Below the pieces are notes generated by a model. The model ran no database searches. It was not told the origin of the DNA and saw nothing but the letters and a program-made list of their open reading frames with translations. The position numbers and the translations under genes are program-made. From Pseudomonas rhodesiae (GTDB taxonomy: Bacteria; Pseudomonadota; Gammaproteobacteria; Pseudomonadales; Pseudomonadaceae): a stretch of 64,000 nucleotides of DNA. The DNA lies in contig NZ_VFEU01000002.1 in assembly GCF_007858255.1 (NCBI RefSeq), positions 310,001 to 374,000 of the forward strand, given 5' to 3'. Below, one piece after another: positions 37,528 through 47,638 of the stretch; the first letter of the stretch is position 1, and each line of letters begins with the position of its first letter.

Positions 37528-38199
37528 TTAAGCCTTGAGGGTTTTCACGCCTTCAGGCGTGCCCAGCAGCAACACATCCGCCGGCCGCGCGGCGAACAGG
37601 CCGTTGGTGACCACGCCGACGATGGCGTTGATCCGGGTTTCCAGCTCGACCGGGTTGGTGATCTGCATGTTGAACACATCGAGGATGATGTTGCCGTTGT
37701 CGGTCAACACGCCTTCGCGGTACACCGGGTCGCCGCCCAGCTTCACCAATTCCCGGGCTACATGGCTGCGGGCCATGGGGATGACTTCCACCGGCAGTGG
37801 GAATGTACCGAGCACCGGCACCAGTTTGCTGGCATCGGCGATGCAGATGAAGGTCTTGGCCACGGCCGCGACGATCTTCTCGCGGGTCAGGGCTGCGCCG
37901 CCGCCTTTGATCAGGTGCAGGTGTTCGTCGCTTTCATCGGCGCCGTCGACGTAGAACTCCAGGTCGCTCACGGTGTTGAGCTCATACACCGGAATGCCGT
38001 GGCCCTTGAGGCGCGCGGCGGTGGCTTCGGAGCTGGCCACTGCGCCGTCGAACGCGCCCTTGTGCTGGGCCAGCGCATCGATAAAGCAGTTGGCGGTGGA
38101 GCCGGTGCCGACGCCGACGATGCTCTGGTCGTCGAGTTTGGGAAGGATTAAATCGACGGCGGCCTGGGCCACGGCCTGTTTGAGTTGATCCTGGGTCAT
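37528..38199 (-). CDS. rpiA: Ribose-5-phosphate isomerase A
   Basis: The 223-residue cytoplasmic isomerase interconverts ribose-5-phosphate and ribulose-5-phosphate in the pentose phosphate pathway. Conserved motifs are [52 protein letters not shown] (active-site acids) and ALTREKIVA. Length is normal for the family. It is divergent from ilvA, with 137 bp between starts. Confidence 0.97.
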   Translation of the reverse strand: MTQDQLKQAVAQAAVDLILPKLDDQSIVGVGTGSTANCFIDALAQHKGAFDGAVASSEATAARLKGHGIPVYELNTVSDLEFYVDGADESDEHLHLIKGGGAALTREKIVAAVAKTFICIADASKLVPVLGTFPLPVEVIPMARSHVARELVKLGGDPVYREGVLTDNGNIILDVFNMQITNPVELETRINAIVGVVTNGLFAARPADVLLLGTPEGVKTLKA

Positions 38200-38336
38200 G
38201 CGGGCTCCGGAACGGGCGGGGAGTTATCGAGGGCGGCGAGTATACCCCAACAAAACCTCGGGATTCGTGTGGTCGTACGGCTAAAAGCCGGGTTAGACTC
38301 CTTGGCCCTGCCCAACCCGCCCAGTGATGCTTTCCG

Positions 38337-39851
38337 ATGCTTGAACAGTACGTCAAAAAGATCCTCACCTCGCGCGTCTACGACGTTGCCGTAGAAACCC
38401 CGTTGCAGACCGCCCGCCAGCTCTCCGAGCGCTTGGGCAACAAGGTCTGGCTCAAGCGGGAAGACTTGCAGCCGGTGTTCTCGTTCAAGATTCGCGGCGC
38501 CTACAACAAGCTGACCCAACTGAGCGCCGAAGAACGTGCGCGCGGTGTGGTCACCGCCTCGGCGGGCAACCACGCCCAGGGCCTGGCCCTGGCGGCCAAG
38601 GTGCTGGGGGTCAAGGCCACTATTGTGATGCCCAAGACCACCCCCGAGATCAAGGTCGAAGGCGTGCGCTCCCGTGGTGGCAAAGTGGTGCTGCACGGCG
38701 ATTCGTTCCCGGAAGCCCTGGCCTATTCGCTCAAGCTGGTCGACGAAAAAGGCTACGTCTACATTCACCCCTACGACGATCCGCACACCATTGCCGGGCA
38801 GGGCACCGTGGCGATGGAGATTCTGCGCCAGCACCCAGGGCCGCTGGACGCGATCTTCGTACCGGTGGGCGGCGGTGGCCTGATCGCGGGTATTGCCGCA
38901 TACGTGAAATACCTGCGCCCGGAAATCAAGATCATCGGCGTCGAGCCGGATGACTCCAACTGCCTGCAAGCCGCGATGGCAGCGGGCGAGCGCGTGGTGC
39001 TGCCGACCGTGGGCCTGTTTGCCGATGGCGTGGCGGTGGCGCAGATCGGTCAGCACACGTTCGATATCTGCAAGGACTACGTGGATGAAGTGATCACCGT
39101 CAGCACCGACGAAATCTGCGCGGCGATCAAGGACATCTACGACGACACCCGTTCCATCACCGAGCCGGCGGGCGCGCTGGGCGTAGCGGGCATCAAGAAA
39201 TACGTGGAAACCCGAGGCGTCAGCGAGCAAACCCTGGTGGCTATCGATTCCGGCGCCAACGTCAACTTCGACCGGCTGCGCCATGTGGCCGAGCGCGCCG
39301 AGCTGGGTGAAGGCCGCGAAGCGATCATCGCCGTGACCATTCCCGAGAAGCCTGGCAGCTTCAAGGCGTTCTGCGAGGCCGTGGGCAAACGCCAGATTAC
39401 CGAGTTCAACTACCGCTATCACACCGGCAGCGAAGCGCACATCTTCGTCGGTGTGCAGACGCATCCGGAAAGCGACCCGCGCAGCGCCTTGATCGCTAGC
39501 CTCACCCAGCAGGGTTTTCCGGTGCTGGACCTGACCGAGAACGAATTGGCCAAGTTGCACATCCGCCATATGGTCGGTGGGCATGCGGCCAAGGTGAGCG
39601 ATGAAGTGGTGTTGCGCTTCGAGTTTCCGGAGCGGCCGGGGGCCTTGTTCAACTTTCTTAACAAATTGGGCGGGCGCTGGAACATCTCAATGTTCCACTA
39701 TCGCAACCACGGCGCGGCGGATGGCCGTGTGGTCGCCGGCCTGCAAGTGCCGGCGAACGAACGTCACTTGGTACCGGCGGCCCTGGCGGAAATCGGTTAC
39801 CCGTACTGGGACGAAAGCGATAACCCGGCCTACAAACTGTTCCTCGGTTGA
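38337..39851 (+). CDS. ilvA: Threonine dehydratase, biosynthetic
   Basis: The 504-residue PLP enzyme converts threonine to 2-oxobutyrate for isoleucine synthesis. The cofactor lysine is K51 in FSFKIRGAYNK, and the phosphate-binding glycine loop is VGGGGLIAG. Residues from about 330 form two ACT-like regulatory domains (the segments around ITIPEKPGSFKAFCEAVGKR and EFPERPGALFNFLNKLGG), as in the isoleucine-inhibited long form. The right-hand end of this window carries part of ilvD from the same pathway. Confidence 0.97.
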   Translation: MLEQYVKKILTSRVYDVAVETPLQTARQLSERLGNKVWLKREDLQPVFSFKIRGAYNKLTQLSAEERARGVVTASAGNHAQGLALAAKVLGVKATIVMPKTTPEIKVEGVRSRGGKVVLHGDSFPEALAYSLKLVDEKGYVYIHPYDDPHTIAGQGTVAMEILRQHPGPLDAIFVPVGGGGLIAGIAAYVKYLRPEIKIIGVEPDDSNCLQAAMAAGERVVLPTVGLFADGVAVAQIGQHTFDICKDYVDEVITVSTDEICAAIKDIYDDTRSITEPAGALGVAGIKKYVETRGVSEQTLVAIDSGANVNFDRLRHVAERAELGEGREAIIAVTIPEKPGSFKAFCEAVGKRQITEFNYRYHTGSEAHIFVGVQTHPESDPRSALIASLTQQGFPVLDLTENELAKLHIRHMVGGHAAKVSDEVVLRFEFPERPGALFNFLNKLGGRWNISMFHYRNHGAADGRVVAGLQVPANERHLVPAALAEIGYPYWDESDNPAYKLFLG

Positions 39852-39892
39852 GCGACTACGCTGATTGGGGCGGCCTTTAAGGAATACGACAC

Positions 39893-40306
39893 ATGCAAAC
39901 CCTGATCACCCTCAAAGTTATCCACATTGCGGCCACTGCGGTGTTGCTGCTCTGCGGCTTGGGCCTGGCGCTGCTGGCCTGGCGCAAACGCAGCGCCGGA
40001 CCGGCGGTGGTCGTGCAGCGCCCTTGGGCGTTCGTATGGTTGCTGATGGGGGTTTGCCTGCTCAGCATGCCGTTTACCGGCTGGTGGCTGGTGCACCTGG
40101 TGGGCTGGCCGTTGGGGCAGACCTGGATTCTGGGCTCCAGCCTGCTCTACACCGTGGCGGCGCTGGCCTGGTTCTGGCTGGTGGCGCGGCTCAACCGGTT
40201 GCGCAAGGGCGAGGGCGGCAGCCTGAATTTCACTCTGGTGCTAGCGGTGGTCAGCCTGGTGGGGTTTGTGGCGATTGCCGGGTTGATGGGGGCCAAGCCG
40301 GTTTAA
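39893..40306 (+). CDS. DUF2269 integral membrane protein
   Basis: The 137-residue inner-membrane protein has four predicted helices. ITLKVIHIAATAVLLLCGLG at the start and FTGWWLVHLVGWPLGQTWI match the DUF2269 family. Function is unknown. It starts 41 bp after ilvA on the same strand and may be read from the same transcript. A REP pair follows it. Confidence 0.8.
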   Translation: MQTLITLKVIHIAATAVLLLCGLGLALLAWRKRSAGPAVVVQRPWAFVWLLMGVCLLSMPFTGWWLVHLVGWPLGQTWILGSSLLYTVAALAWFWLVARLNRLRKGEGGSLNFTLVLAVVSLVGFVAIAGLMGAKPV

Positions 40307-40328
40307 CCCGTTGGATCGTGTCGCCTGT

Positions 40329-40392
40329 ATCGGGGGCAAGCCCCCTCCCACATTTAACCGAGTCATTGTGGGAGGGGGCTTGCCCCGATAGC
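40329..40392. repeat. REP inverted pair
   Basis: CGGGGGCAAGCCCCCTCCCA and its inverted copy flank a short spacer between the convergent DUF2269 and HAD genes. Confidence 0.9.
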
Positions 40393-40396
40393 GCTA

Positions 40397-41053
40397 TCAG
40401 CTACGCAGGGTAATCACCGGCCAACCCCGCTTCTCGGCTTCGGCGCGCAAATTCGGGTCCGGGTCGACCGCCACCGGGTTCGCCACCTGCTCCAACAGCG
40501 GCAAGTCGTTCATCGAGTCGCTATAGAAGTAACTGTCTTCCAGGCTATGCCCGGTCTCTTCCAGCCAACGATTCAAGCGCGTCACCTTGCCTTCACGGAA
40601 ACACGGCACATCCGTGCTGCGTCCGGTATAGCGGCCGTTTTCCATCTCGCATTCAGTGGCGATCAGGGTGTCCACGCCCAGGCGTGCGGCAATCGGCGCC
40701 GTGACGAAACGGTTGGTGGCGGTGATGATCACCAGCTTATCGCCGGCGTCGCGGTGCTTGGCCAGCAGTTCTGAGGCGCGTGGCAGCATGATCGGTTCGA
40801 TGCAGTCGCGCATGTAGTCGTTATGCCAGGCGTCCAGCTGGGCCATCTCGGTGCGGCCGAGGATTTCCAGGCAGAAGTTCAGGTAAGCGGCATTGTCCAG
40901 TTGGCCGGCCAGGTAATCCTGGTAGAACTCGTCGTTGCGAGCCTTGTAGGCCACCGGGTCGAGAATCCCGCGTTCACACAGGTAATCGCCCCAGGCGTGG
41001 TCGCTGTCACCGCCGAGAAGGGTGTTGTCCAAGTCGAATAAAGCCAGGCGCAT
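40397..41053 (-). CDS. HAD-superfamily phosphatase (SerB-like subclass IB)
   Basis: The 218-residue phosphatase has nucleophile D7 and acid D9 (FDLDNTL), motif [11 protein letters not shown], a Lys in REGKVTRL, and motif [11 protein letters not shown]. The helical cap (about residues 20-90) is the SerB/IB type. As I recall, the P. aeruginosa homologue in this place (PA0335) was reported as histidinol-phosphate phosphatase, filling a gap in histidine synthesis; that is the best functional guess. Phosphoserine phosphatase is an alternative. It is divergent from rppH. Confidence 0.87.
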   Translation of the reverse strand: MRLALFDLDNTLLGGDSDHAWGDYLCERGILDPVAYKARNDEFYQDYLAGQLDNAAYLNFCLEILGRTEMAQLDAWHNDYMRDCIEPIMLPRASELLAKHRDAGDKLVIITATNRFVTAPIAARLGVDTLIATECEMENGRYTGRSTDVPCFREGKVTRLNRWLEETGHSLEDSYFYSDSMNDLPLLEQVANPVAVDPDPNLRAEAEKRGWPVITLRS

Positions 41054-41196
41054 TGCAGTTACTCGCTGAAATGTCTGTAAAAAGGCGTCCAGAATACGGT
41101 CTTTTCACAAGAGTGCACATAAGCTAAGAAGCCTCGTTGCCGCTTGCGCAAGCTTTGTGGAACAATGCGGCGACATGCGTTTGCGAGGTTGTTGCC

Positions 41197-41676
41197 GTGA
41201 TCGACCCCGATGGTTTCCGTCCAAATGTCGGGATTATTCTTACGAATGATGCCGGACAGGTGCTATGGGCTCGCCGAATCAACCAAGATGCCTGGCAGTT
41301 TCCTCAGGGCGGAATCAACCCCGACGAAACCCCTGAAGACGCCTTGTACCGTGAGTTGAACGAAGAAGTCGGCCTTGAGCGCGAAGATGTGCAAATTCTG
41401 GCCTGTACCCGTGGCTGGTTGCGCTATCGTTTGCCGCAACGCCTGGTGCGTACCCACAGCCAACCGCTGTGCATCGGCCAGAAGCAGAAATGGTTTCTCC
41501 TGCGCCTGATCTCCAATGAGCAGCGGGTGCGGATGGATTTGACCGGTAAACCGGAGTTCGATGGCTGGCGTTGGGTCAGTTATTGGTACCCGCTGGGCCA
41601 GGTGGTGACATTCAAGCGCGAAGTTTATCGTCGCGCTCTCAAAGAGCTTGCCCCGCGCCTTTTAGCGCGCGACTGA
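41197..41676 (+). CDS. rppH: RNA pyrophosphohydrolase
   Basis: The 159-residue Nudix enzyme removes pyrophosphate from the 5' triphosphate of mRNAs, which triggers RNase E decay. The Nudix box [20 protein letters not shown] runs from residue 38. The N-terminus [14 protein letters not shown] is specific to RppH/NudH. The start is GTG 41197 with GAGG upstream; an in-frame ATG at 41137 would add an atypical extension. ptsP follows 22 bp later, the common RppH-PtsP pairing. Confidence 0.95.
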   Translation: MIDPDGFRPNVGIILTNDAGQVLWARRINQDAWQFPQGGINPDETPEDALYRELNEEVGLEREDVQILACTRGWLRYRLPQRLVRTHSQPLCIGQKQKWFLLRLISNEQRVRMDLTGKPEFDGWRWVSYWYPLGQVVTFKREVYRRALKELAPRLLARD

Positions 41677-41698
41677 CGACGGAGTTCGACCCCGAGCC

Positions 41699-43978
41699 AT
41701 GCTCAATACGCTGCGCAAGATCGTCCAGGAAGTTAACTCCGCCAAGGATCTCAAGGCGGCGTTGGGGATTATTGTGTTGCGCGTCAAGGAAGCCATGGGC
41801 AGCCAGGTCTGCTCGGTTTACCTGCTGGACCCCGAGACCAACCGTTTTGTGCTGATGGCCACCGAGGGCTTGAACAAGCGCTCCATCGGCAAGGTCAGCA
41901 TGGCGCCCAATGAAGGTCTGGTTGGCTTGGTGGGGACGCGTGAAGAACCCCTGAACCTTGAACATGCGGCCGATCACCCGCGTTATCGCTACTTTGCCGA
42001 AACCGGCGAAGAGCGCTACGCCTCATTTCTCGGCGCACCCATCATTCACCACCGCCGCGTTGTCGGCGTGCTGGTCATTCAACAGAAAGAACGCCGCCAG
42101 TTCGACGAAGGTGAAGAAGCCTTCCTCGTGACCATGAGCGCGCAATTGGCCGGGGTTATCGCCCACGCCGAGGCCACCGGTTCCATCCGTGGCCTGGGCC
42201 GTCAGGGCAAGGGTATTCAGGAAGCCAAGTTCGTCGGCGTGCCGGGTTCGCCAGGTGCTGCTGTGGGTACGGCGGTGGTCATGCTGCCGCCGGCCGACCT
42301 CGATGTGGTGCCGGACAAAGCCATCACCGACATCGACGCCGAAATCAAACTGTTCAAGACCGCCCTCGAAGGCGTACGCGCCGACATGCGCAACCTGTCG
42401 AACAAGCTGGCCACCCAGTTGCGCCCCGAAGAGCGGGCGTTGTTCGAGGTGTACCAGATGATGCTTGACGACGCGTCCCTCGGGAACGAAGTCAAGACCG
42501 TGATCAAGACCGGCCAGTGGGCCCAGGGCGCGTTGCGTCAGGTGGTCAGCGATCACGTCAACCGTTTTGAAATGATGGACGACGCCTACCTGCGCGAGCG
42601 CGCCTCGGATGTGCGTGACCTCGGTCGCCGTCTGCTGGCCTACTTGCAGGAAGATCGCAGCACCAACCTGGTCTACCCCGACAACACCATCCTGATCAGT
42701 GAAGAACTGACCGCCACCATGCTTGGCGAAGTACCGGAAGGCAAACTGGTGGGCCTGGTGTCGGTACTCGGTTCGGGTAACTCCCACGTCGCGATCCTGG
42801 CTCGGGCCATGGGCATTCCGACGGTGATGGGTCTGGTGGACCTGCCGTATTCCAAAGTCGACGGCATCGACATGATCGTCGACGGCCATCGCGGCGAAGT
42901 CTTTACCAACCCCAGCGAAGTGCTGCGCAAGCAATATGCCGAGGTGGTGGAAGAAGAGAAGCAATTGGCGCTGGGCCTCGATTCCCTGCGCGAGTTGCCG
43001 TGTGTGACCCTCGACGGCCACCGCGTGCCGCTGCTGGTCAACACGGGCTTGCTGGCCGACGTGGCCCGCGCGCAACAGCGAGGCGCCGAAGGCGTGGGGC
43101 TGTACCGCACCGAAGTGCCGTTCATGATCAACCAGCGTTTCCCGAGCGAGAAGGAACAGCTGGCGATCTATCGTGAGCAGTTGGCGGCGTTCCACCCGTT
43201 GCCGGTGACCATGCGCAGCCTGGATATCGGCGGCGACAAGTCGCTGTCGTACTTCCCGATCAAGGAAGACAACCCGTTCCTCGGCTGGCGCGGTATTCGC
43301 GTGACCCTCGACCATCCCGAGATTTTCCTGGTGCAGACCCGCGCCATGCTCAAGGCCAGCGAGGGCCTGAACAACCTGCGTATTCTGTTGCCGATGATCT
43401 CCGGCACCCACGAGCTGGAAGAAGCGTTGCACCTGATCCACCGGGCCTGGGGTGAAGTGCGCGACGAAGGCGCCGACGTACCGATGCCGCCGATTGGCGT
43501 GATGATCGAAATCCCGGCAGCGGTGTACCAGGCCAAGGAGCTGGCGCGGCAGGTGGACTTCCTGTCGGTAGGTTCCAACGACCTGACTCAGTATTTGCTG
43601 GCCGTGGACCGCAACAACCCTCGGGTTGCCGACCTATACGACTACCTGCACCCGGCCGTGCTGCAAGCCCTGCAACATGTGGTTCGCGACGCCCATGCCG
43701 AAGGCAAACCGGTGAGTATCTGCGGCGAAATGGCCGGCGACCCGGCGGCGGCGGTGTTGTTGATGGCGATGGGTTTTGACAGCTTGTCGATGAACGCCAC
43801 CAACCTGCCGAAAGTGAAGTGGCTGCTGCGCCAGGTCAACCTGAGCATGGCCAAGGATCTGTTGGCGCAGGTGATGACCATCGACAACCCGCAAGTTATC
43901 CACAGCTCGCTTCAATTGGCCCTGAAAAATCTGGGGCTGACGCGGATGATCAATCCGGCTTCGGCGAAAACCCTATAA
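41699..43978 (+). CDS. ptsP: Phosphoenolpyruvate-protein phosphotransferase of the nitrogen PTS (EI-Ntr)
   Basis: The 759-residue protein passes phosphate from PEP to NPr. Residues 1 to about 160 are a GAF sensor domain (LKAALGIIVLRVKEAMGSQV), which binds glutamine or similar in the family. Then come the EI N-terminal domain with phosphorylated H363 (GSGNSHVAILARAMGIP) and the PEP-binding TIM barrel (GVGLYRTEVPFM, SICGEMAGDPAA). It is a regulatory protein affecting nitrogen use, potassium balance and virulence traits in pseudomonads. It sits directly behind rppH. Confidence 0.97.
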   Translation: MLNTLRKIVQEVNSAKDLKAALGIIVLRVKEAMGSQVCSVYLLDPETNRFVLMATEGLNKRSIGKVSMAPNEGLVGLVGTREEPLNLEHAADHPRYRYFAETGEERYASFLGAPIIHHRRVVGVLVIQQKERRQFDEGEEAFLVTMSAQLAGVIAHAEATGSIRGLGRQGKGIQEAKFVGVPGSPGAAVGTAVVMLPPADLDVVPDKAITDIDAEIKLFKTALEGVRADMRNLSNKLATQLRPEERALFEVYQMMLDDASLGNEVKTVIKTGQWAQGALRQVVSDHVNRFEMMDDAYLRERASDVRDLGRRLLAYLQEDRSTNLVYPDNTILISEELTATMLGEVPEGKLVGLVSVLGSGNSHVAILARAMGIPTVMGLVDLPYSKVDGIDMIVDGHRGEVFTNPSEVLRKQYAEVVEEEKQLALGLDSLRELPCVTLDGHRVPLLVNTGLLADVARAQQRGAEGVGLYRTEVPFMINQRFPSEKEQLAIYREQLAAFHPLPVTMRSLDIGGDKSLSYFPIKEDNPFLGWRGIRVTLDHPEIFLVQTRAMLKASEGLNNLRILLPMISGTHELEEALHLIHRAWGEVRDEGADVPMPPIGVMIEIPAAVYQAKELARQVDFLSVGSNDLTQYLLAVDRNNPRVADLYDYLHPAVLQALQHVVRDAHAEGKPVSICGEMAGDPAAAVLLMAMGFDSLSMNATNLPKVKWLLRQVNLSMAKDLLAQVMTIDNPQVIHSSLQLALKNLGLTRMINPASAKTL

Positions 43979-43997
43979 CGCTGACACCAATCAGAAT

Positions 43998-44025
43998 TGT
44001 GAGAGGGGCTTGCTCCCTCCCACAT
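43998..44025. repeat. Single degenerate REP hairpin
   Basis: TTGTGAGAGGGGCTTGCTCC followed by CTCCCACAT lies between the convergent ptsP and NRDE-family genes. Confidence 0.6.
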
Positions 44026-44041
44026 CGGCGTTGTGGTGTGG

Positions 44042-44788
44042 CTAGAGATTGATCTCCACTTCGCCCAGCCGCCCGCCCTCGGGCCCGAAACTACGCTCCA
44101 CCATCCACCGTGTGCCGTCGGCATTCACGATCAATGCTGTGCTGGCTCGGGTCCCATAAGTAGGGCTGGCGATAAACACGCTCGACAACAGGCTTTCAGT
44201 CGCCAGCCCCACGCCGGTATCCGGCAACTCGGCGAACGGCGCGGTCTGCGGATCACTCAACAACGCCAGCAAGGTATGCGGGTGCGGATTATCCAGCGCC
44301 TGGCTTAACGCTGCCTTGGCCTTGAGCAGCTTCGGCCACGGCGTATCCAACCCGGCATTGGACAACCCATACACTCCCGCCTCCAATCGGGCAGGCTCGG
44401 TGTGATTGGCGTTGTAATGCCACATCTCTTCCCGCGTCCCCACCAGCAGGTTGAAGCCGGCATATTCGATGGATCGGCCATTTACTTCGGCCAAATACTG
44501 GTCAATCGGCAGCGAACCACTGAGAAACCGCGCCACCAGCTCGCCGCGGGACTTACGCGCCGGCGGCTGGTGCGGATCGCGGATATTGGTCAGTGCCGCA
44601 AACCGCCCATCGGCGTTCACCCCCAGCCAGGTGCCGCCGGCTTCCTGATCGCGGCCGGCATACACATGGGGCGCATCCGGCCACTGGGCCAGTGGCAGCG
44701 TATGGCGGGCGTAGAACTCATCGCGGTTGGCCGCGACGATCAGCGGCTGGGCATGACCCGGCCGCCAGGCGAAAACGATCAAGCACAT
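44042..44788 (-). CDS. NRDE/TANGO2-family protein
   Basis: The 248-residue protein opens MCLIVFAWRPGHAQPLIVAA followed by NRDEF, the motif that names the family, then GGTWLGVNADGRFAALTNIR. Cys2 would become the N-terminal residue after Met removal, suggesting an Ntn-hydrolase-like fold (inference). TANGO2 relatives have been linked to haem and lipid handling, but no bacterial substrate is settled. It has its own transcript, convergent with ptsP and divergent from the TauE-like gene. Confidence 0.88.
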   Translation of the reverse strand: MCLIVFAWRPGHAQPLIVAANRDEFYARHTLPLAQWPDAPHVYAGRDQEAGGTWLGVNADGRFAALTNIRDPHQPPARKSRGELVARFLSGSLPIDQYLAEVNGRSIEYAGFNLLVGTREEMWHYNANHTEPARLEAGVYGLSNAGLDTPWPKLLKAKAALSQALDNPHPHTLLALLSDPQTAPFAELPDTGVGLATESLLSSVFIASPTYGTRASTALIVNADGTRWMVERSFGPEGGRLGEVEINL

Positions 44789-44908
44789 CAGGCGATCCCT
44801 TTTGTGTTTTTTGCCACTCTACTCACTCAAGCAGAAGCGTTCCATCGTCTCCAGTTGGGTCGCATGCCTTCCATCCGTTAACATGCCGGACTTGTTTCGG
44901 GGGCTCCC

Positions 44909-45691
44909 ATGGAATTTCTGCTGTATCTGGTGCTTGGCGCCTGTGCGGGCGTGCTCGCCGGGCTGTTCGGTGTGGGCGGCGGGATCATCATCGTGCCGGT
45001 GCTGGTGTTCAGCTTCACCTTGCAGGGCTTCGACCCGCAGGTACTGACGCACTTGGCGGTGGGAACGTCCCTGGCGACTATCATCTTTACCTCGGTCAAT
45101 GCCGTGCGCGAGCACCATCGGCGTGGCGCGGTGCGCTGGCCGATCTTTGTTTGGATGACCGTCGGCATTCTGATCGGCGCCGGTTTTGGCGCGCTGACCG
45201 CCGAAGCGATTTCCGGGCCGCACTTGCAAAAGATCATTGGCGTATTTGCTCTGCTGGTGGCGCTGCAACTGGGCCTGGACGTAAAGCCGAAGGCCAGTCG
45301 AACGGTGCCGGGCAAGGTCGGTCTGACCCTGGCCGGCACCGTGATCGGCTGGGCCTCGGCGATTTTCGGGATTGGCGGCGGCTCGCTGACCGTGCCATTC
45401 CTGACCTGGCGCAGCGTGCCGATGCAGCAGGCAGTGGCGACGTCGTCGGCCTGCGGCCTGCCGATTGCGCTGGCCAGTGCATTAAGTTTCATGATTCTGG
45501 GCTGGCATGATCCGCTGTTGCCCGCTCATAGTCTGGGGTTCGTGTATTTGCCGGCCCTGCTGGGCATTGCCCTGACCAGCATGGTGTTCGCGCGCTTCGG
45601 TGCACGCCTGGCGCACCGGCTGTCGCCCCGCCTGCTCAAGCGGCTGTTTGCCGGATTGCTATTGTGCGTCGGTTTGAATTTTTTGCTGTAA
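44909..45691 (+). CDS. TauE/SafE-family sulfite/anion exporter
   Basis: The 260-residue inner-membrane protein has about eight helices. The two half-repeats are marked by AGLFGVGGGIIIVPVL near the N-terminus and SAIFGIGGGSLTVPFL in the middle, the TauE signature. Family members export sulfite, sulfoacetate or related organosulfur anions. A link to the ssu genes 35 kb away is possible but not shown. lgt starts 65 bp downstream. Confidence 0.88.
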   Translation: MEFLLYLVLGACAGVLAGLFGVGGGIIIVPVLVFSFTLQGFDPQVLTHLAVGTSLATIIFTSVNAVREHHRRGAVRWPIFVWMTVGILIGAGFGALTAEAISGPHLQKIIGVFALLVALQLGLDVKPKASRTVPGKVGLTLAGTVIGWASAIFGIGGGSLTVPFLTWRSVPMQQAVATSSACGLPIALASALSFMILGWHDPLLPAHSLGFVYLPALLGIALTSMVFARFGARLAHRLSPRLLKRLFAGLLLCVGLNFLL

Positions 45692-45756
45692 CGAAGGCTT
45701 AATCGCGCCCGGGCATGGTCCGGACGCCATAACGAATGATTTAACGAGGAGTCGCA

Positions 45757-46569
45757 ATGCTGCCTTACCCGCAGATCGACCCGGTGGCCCTGGCCATCGG
45801 TCCGCTGAAAATCCACTGGTACGGGTTGATGTACCTGATCGGCATCGGCGGCGCGTGGCTGCTGGCGTCTCGGCGCCTGAACCGTTTCGACCCAACCTGG
45901 ACCAAGGAGAAACTCTCCGACATGGTGTTCTGGTTGTCGATGGGGGTAATCGTCGGCGGACGCCTGGGGTATGTGCTGTTTTACGACCTGTCGGCGTATA
46001 TCGCCAACCCGATGCTGATTTTCGAAGTGTGGAAGGGCGGCATGGCGTTCCACGGCGGCTTTATCGGCGTGATGATCGCGGCCTGGTGGTTCGGTCGGCG
46101 CAACGGCAAGTCGTTTTTCCAATTGATGGACTTTGTCGCGCCGCTGGTGCCGATCGGCCTGGGCGCCGGGCGCATCGGTAACTTTATCAACGCCGAGTTG
46201 TGGGGCAAGCCGACCGACGTGCCGTGGGCCATGGTGTTCCCGCCGTTCAGCGACCCGGCCCAGTTACCGCGCCATCCGTCGCAGCTGTACCAGTTCGCCT
46301 TGGAAGGTGTGGCACTGTTCCTGATTCTGTATATCTTCTCGCGCAAACCGCGCCCGACCATGGCCGTGTCCGGCATGTTCGCGCTGTTCTACGGGATCTT
46401 CCGGTTTATCGTCGAATTCGTACGGGTGCCGGATGCGCAGCTGGGTTACCTGGCGTGGGGCTGGCTGACCATGGGCCAGATCCTCAGCCTGCCGATGATC
46501 CTGGTCGGCCTGGGCCTGCTGTGGTGGGCGTACAATCGCCCGCAGCCGCTGAAGAACACCGCGCTTTAA
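45757..46569 (+). CDS. lgt: Prolipoprotein diacylglyceryl transferase
   Basis: The 270-residue polytopic membrane enzyme attaches diacylglycerol to the lipobox cysteine of prolipoproteins. H99 (AFHGGFIG), R139, N142 and E147 ([13 protein letters not shown]) line up with E. coli H103, R143, N146 and E151. The C-terminal [10 protein letters not shown] is also conserved. An ACGAGGAG ribosome site precedes the start. lgt followed by thyA is a widespread pair. Confidence 0.97.
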   Translation: MLPYPQIDPVALAIGPLKIHWYGLMYLIGIGGAWLLASRRLNRFDPTWTKEKLSDMVFWLSMGVIVGGRLGYVLFYDLSAYIANPMLIFEVWKGGMAFHGGFIGVMIAAWWFGRRNGKSFFQLMDFVAPLVPIGLGAGRIGNFINAELWGKPTDVPWAMVFPPFSDPAQLPRHPSQLYQFALEGVALFLILYIFSRKPRPTMAVSGMFALFYGIFRFIVEFVRVPDAQLGYLAWGWLTMGQILSLPMILVGLGLLWWAYNRPQPLKNTAL

Positions 46570-46627
46570 ATTCGAACGCCTGGGCCCAGCCGCGATGGGC
46601 CCAGGCTTCAACGAAACGGGTATCCAC

Positions 46628-47461
46628 ATGAAGCAATATCTCGAACTGCTGCACGACGTCGTGACCAATGGCCTGACCAAGGGCGACCGCACCGGCACCG
46701 GCACCAAGGCCGTGTTCGCTCGCCAGTATCGGCACAACCTGGCCGACGGCTTCCCGCTCCTGACCACCAAGAAACTGCACTTCAAAAGCATCGCCAACGA
46801 GTTGATCTGGATGTTGAGCGGCAACACCAACATCAAATGGCTCAATGAAAACGGCGTACGCATCTGGGACGAATGGGCCACCGAAGACGGCGACCTGGGC
46901 CCGGTCTACGGCGAGCAATGGACCGCCTGGCCGACCAAGGACGGCGGCACGATCAACCAGATCGACTATATGGTTCACACCCTCAAGACCAACCCCAACA
47001 GCCGCCGCATCCTGTTCCACGGCTGGAACGTCGAGTACCTGCCCGACGAAACCAAGAGCCCCCAGGAAAACGCGCGCAACGGCAAACAAGCTCTGCCGCC
47101 GTGCCACCTGCTGTATCAGGCGTTCGTGCATGACGGTCACCTGTCGATGCAGTTGTATATCCGCAGCTCCGACGTGTTCCTCGGCCTGCCATACAACACC
47201 GCCGCCCTGGCGTTGCTGACCCATATGCTGGCTCAACAGTGCGACCTGATCCCCCACGAGATCATCGTCACCACCGGCGACACCCACGCTTACAGCAACC
47301 ATATGGAACAGATCCAGACCCAGCTGGCGCGCACGCCTAAGAAGCTGCCGGAATTGGTGATCAAGCGTAAACCTGCGTCGATCTACGACTACAAGTTCGA
47401 AGACTTCGAGATCGTGGGTTACGACGCCGATCCGAGCATCAAGGCCGACGTCGCTATCTAG
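46628..47461 (+). CDS. thyA: Thymidylate synthase
   Basis: The 277-residue enzyme methylates dUMP to dTMP using methylenetetrahydrofolate. The nucleophile is C159 in [21 protein letters not shown] near the N-terminus binds phosphate, and [14 protein letters not shown] is also conserved. It is about 13 residues longer than E. coli ThyA because of an insert around [13 protein letters not shown], seen in many pseudomonads. ATG 46628 is preferred over 46595 for the family N-terminus [11 protein letters not shown]. The folA product, which regenerates the cofactor, is encoded 12.5 kb downstream. The stop codon is part of a tandem repeat. Confidence 0.97.
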   Translation: MKQYLELLHDVVTNGLTKGDRTGTGTKAVFARQYRHNLADGFPLLTTKKLHFKSIANELIWMLSGNTNIKWLNENGVRIWDEWATEDGDLGPVYGEQWTAWPTKDGGTINQIDYMVHTLKTNPNSRRILFHGWNVEYLPDETKSPQENARNGKQALPPCHLLYQAFVHDGHLSMQLYIRSSDVFLGLPYNTAALALLTHMLAQQCDLIPHEIIVTTGDTHAYSNHMEQIQTQLARTPKKLPELVIKRKPASIYDYKFEDFEIVGYDADPSIKADVAI

Positions 47462-47575
47462 AGCCTGACGCTGTCCAATATGGGAGGGGGCTAGAGCCTA
47501 ACGCTGTCCAATGTGGGAGGGGGCTAGAGCCTAACGCTGTCCAATGTGGGAGGGGGCTTGCCCCCGATTGCGGTG
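47458..47575. repeat. Three tandem 33-bp repeats leading into a REP element
   Basis: Copies occupy 47458-47490, 47491-47523 and 47524-47556. Each begins CTAGAGCCT and ends TGGGAGGGGG; the first has two substitutions, the other two are identical. The TAG in the first copy is the thyA stop codon. After the third copy the REP core continues as CTTGCCCCCGATTGCGG. A degenerate opposite REP arm (GGGCAGCCCCCACCCCACATT) follows near 47600-47621. Confidence 0.95.
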
Positions 47576-47638
47576 GGTCAGCTGAAATTCCGCATCCAGG
47601 GCAGCCCCCACCCCACATTCGAACAGTGTTCGCTTGAG

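Noticed and set aside
47458..47556. Tandem repeats considered as a CRISPR array
   Set aside because: There are no unique spacers between units, the repeat contains a coding stop and REP sequence, and no cas gene is nearby.
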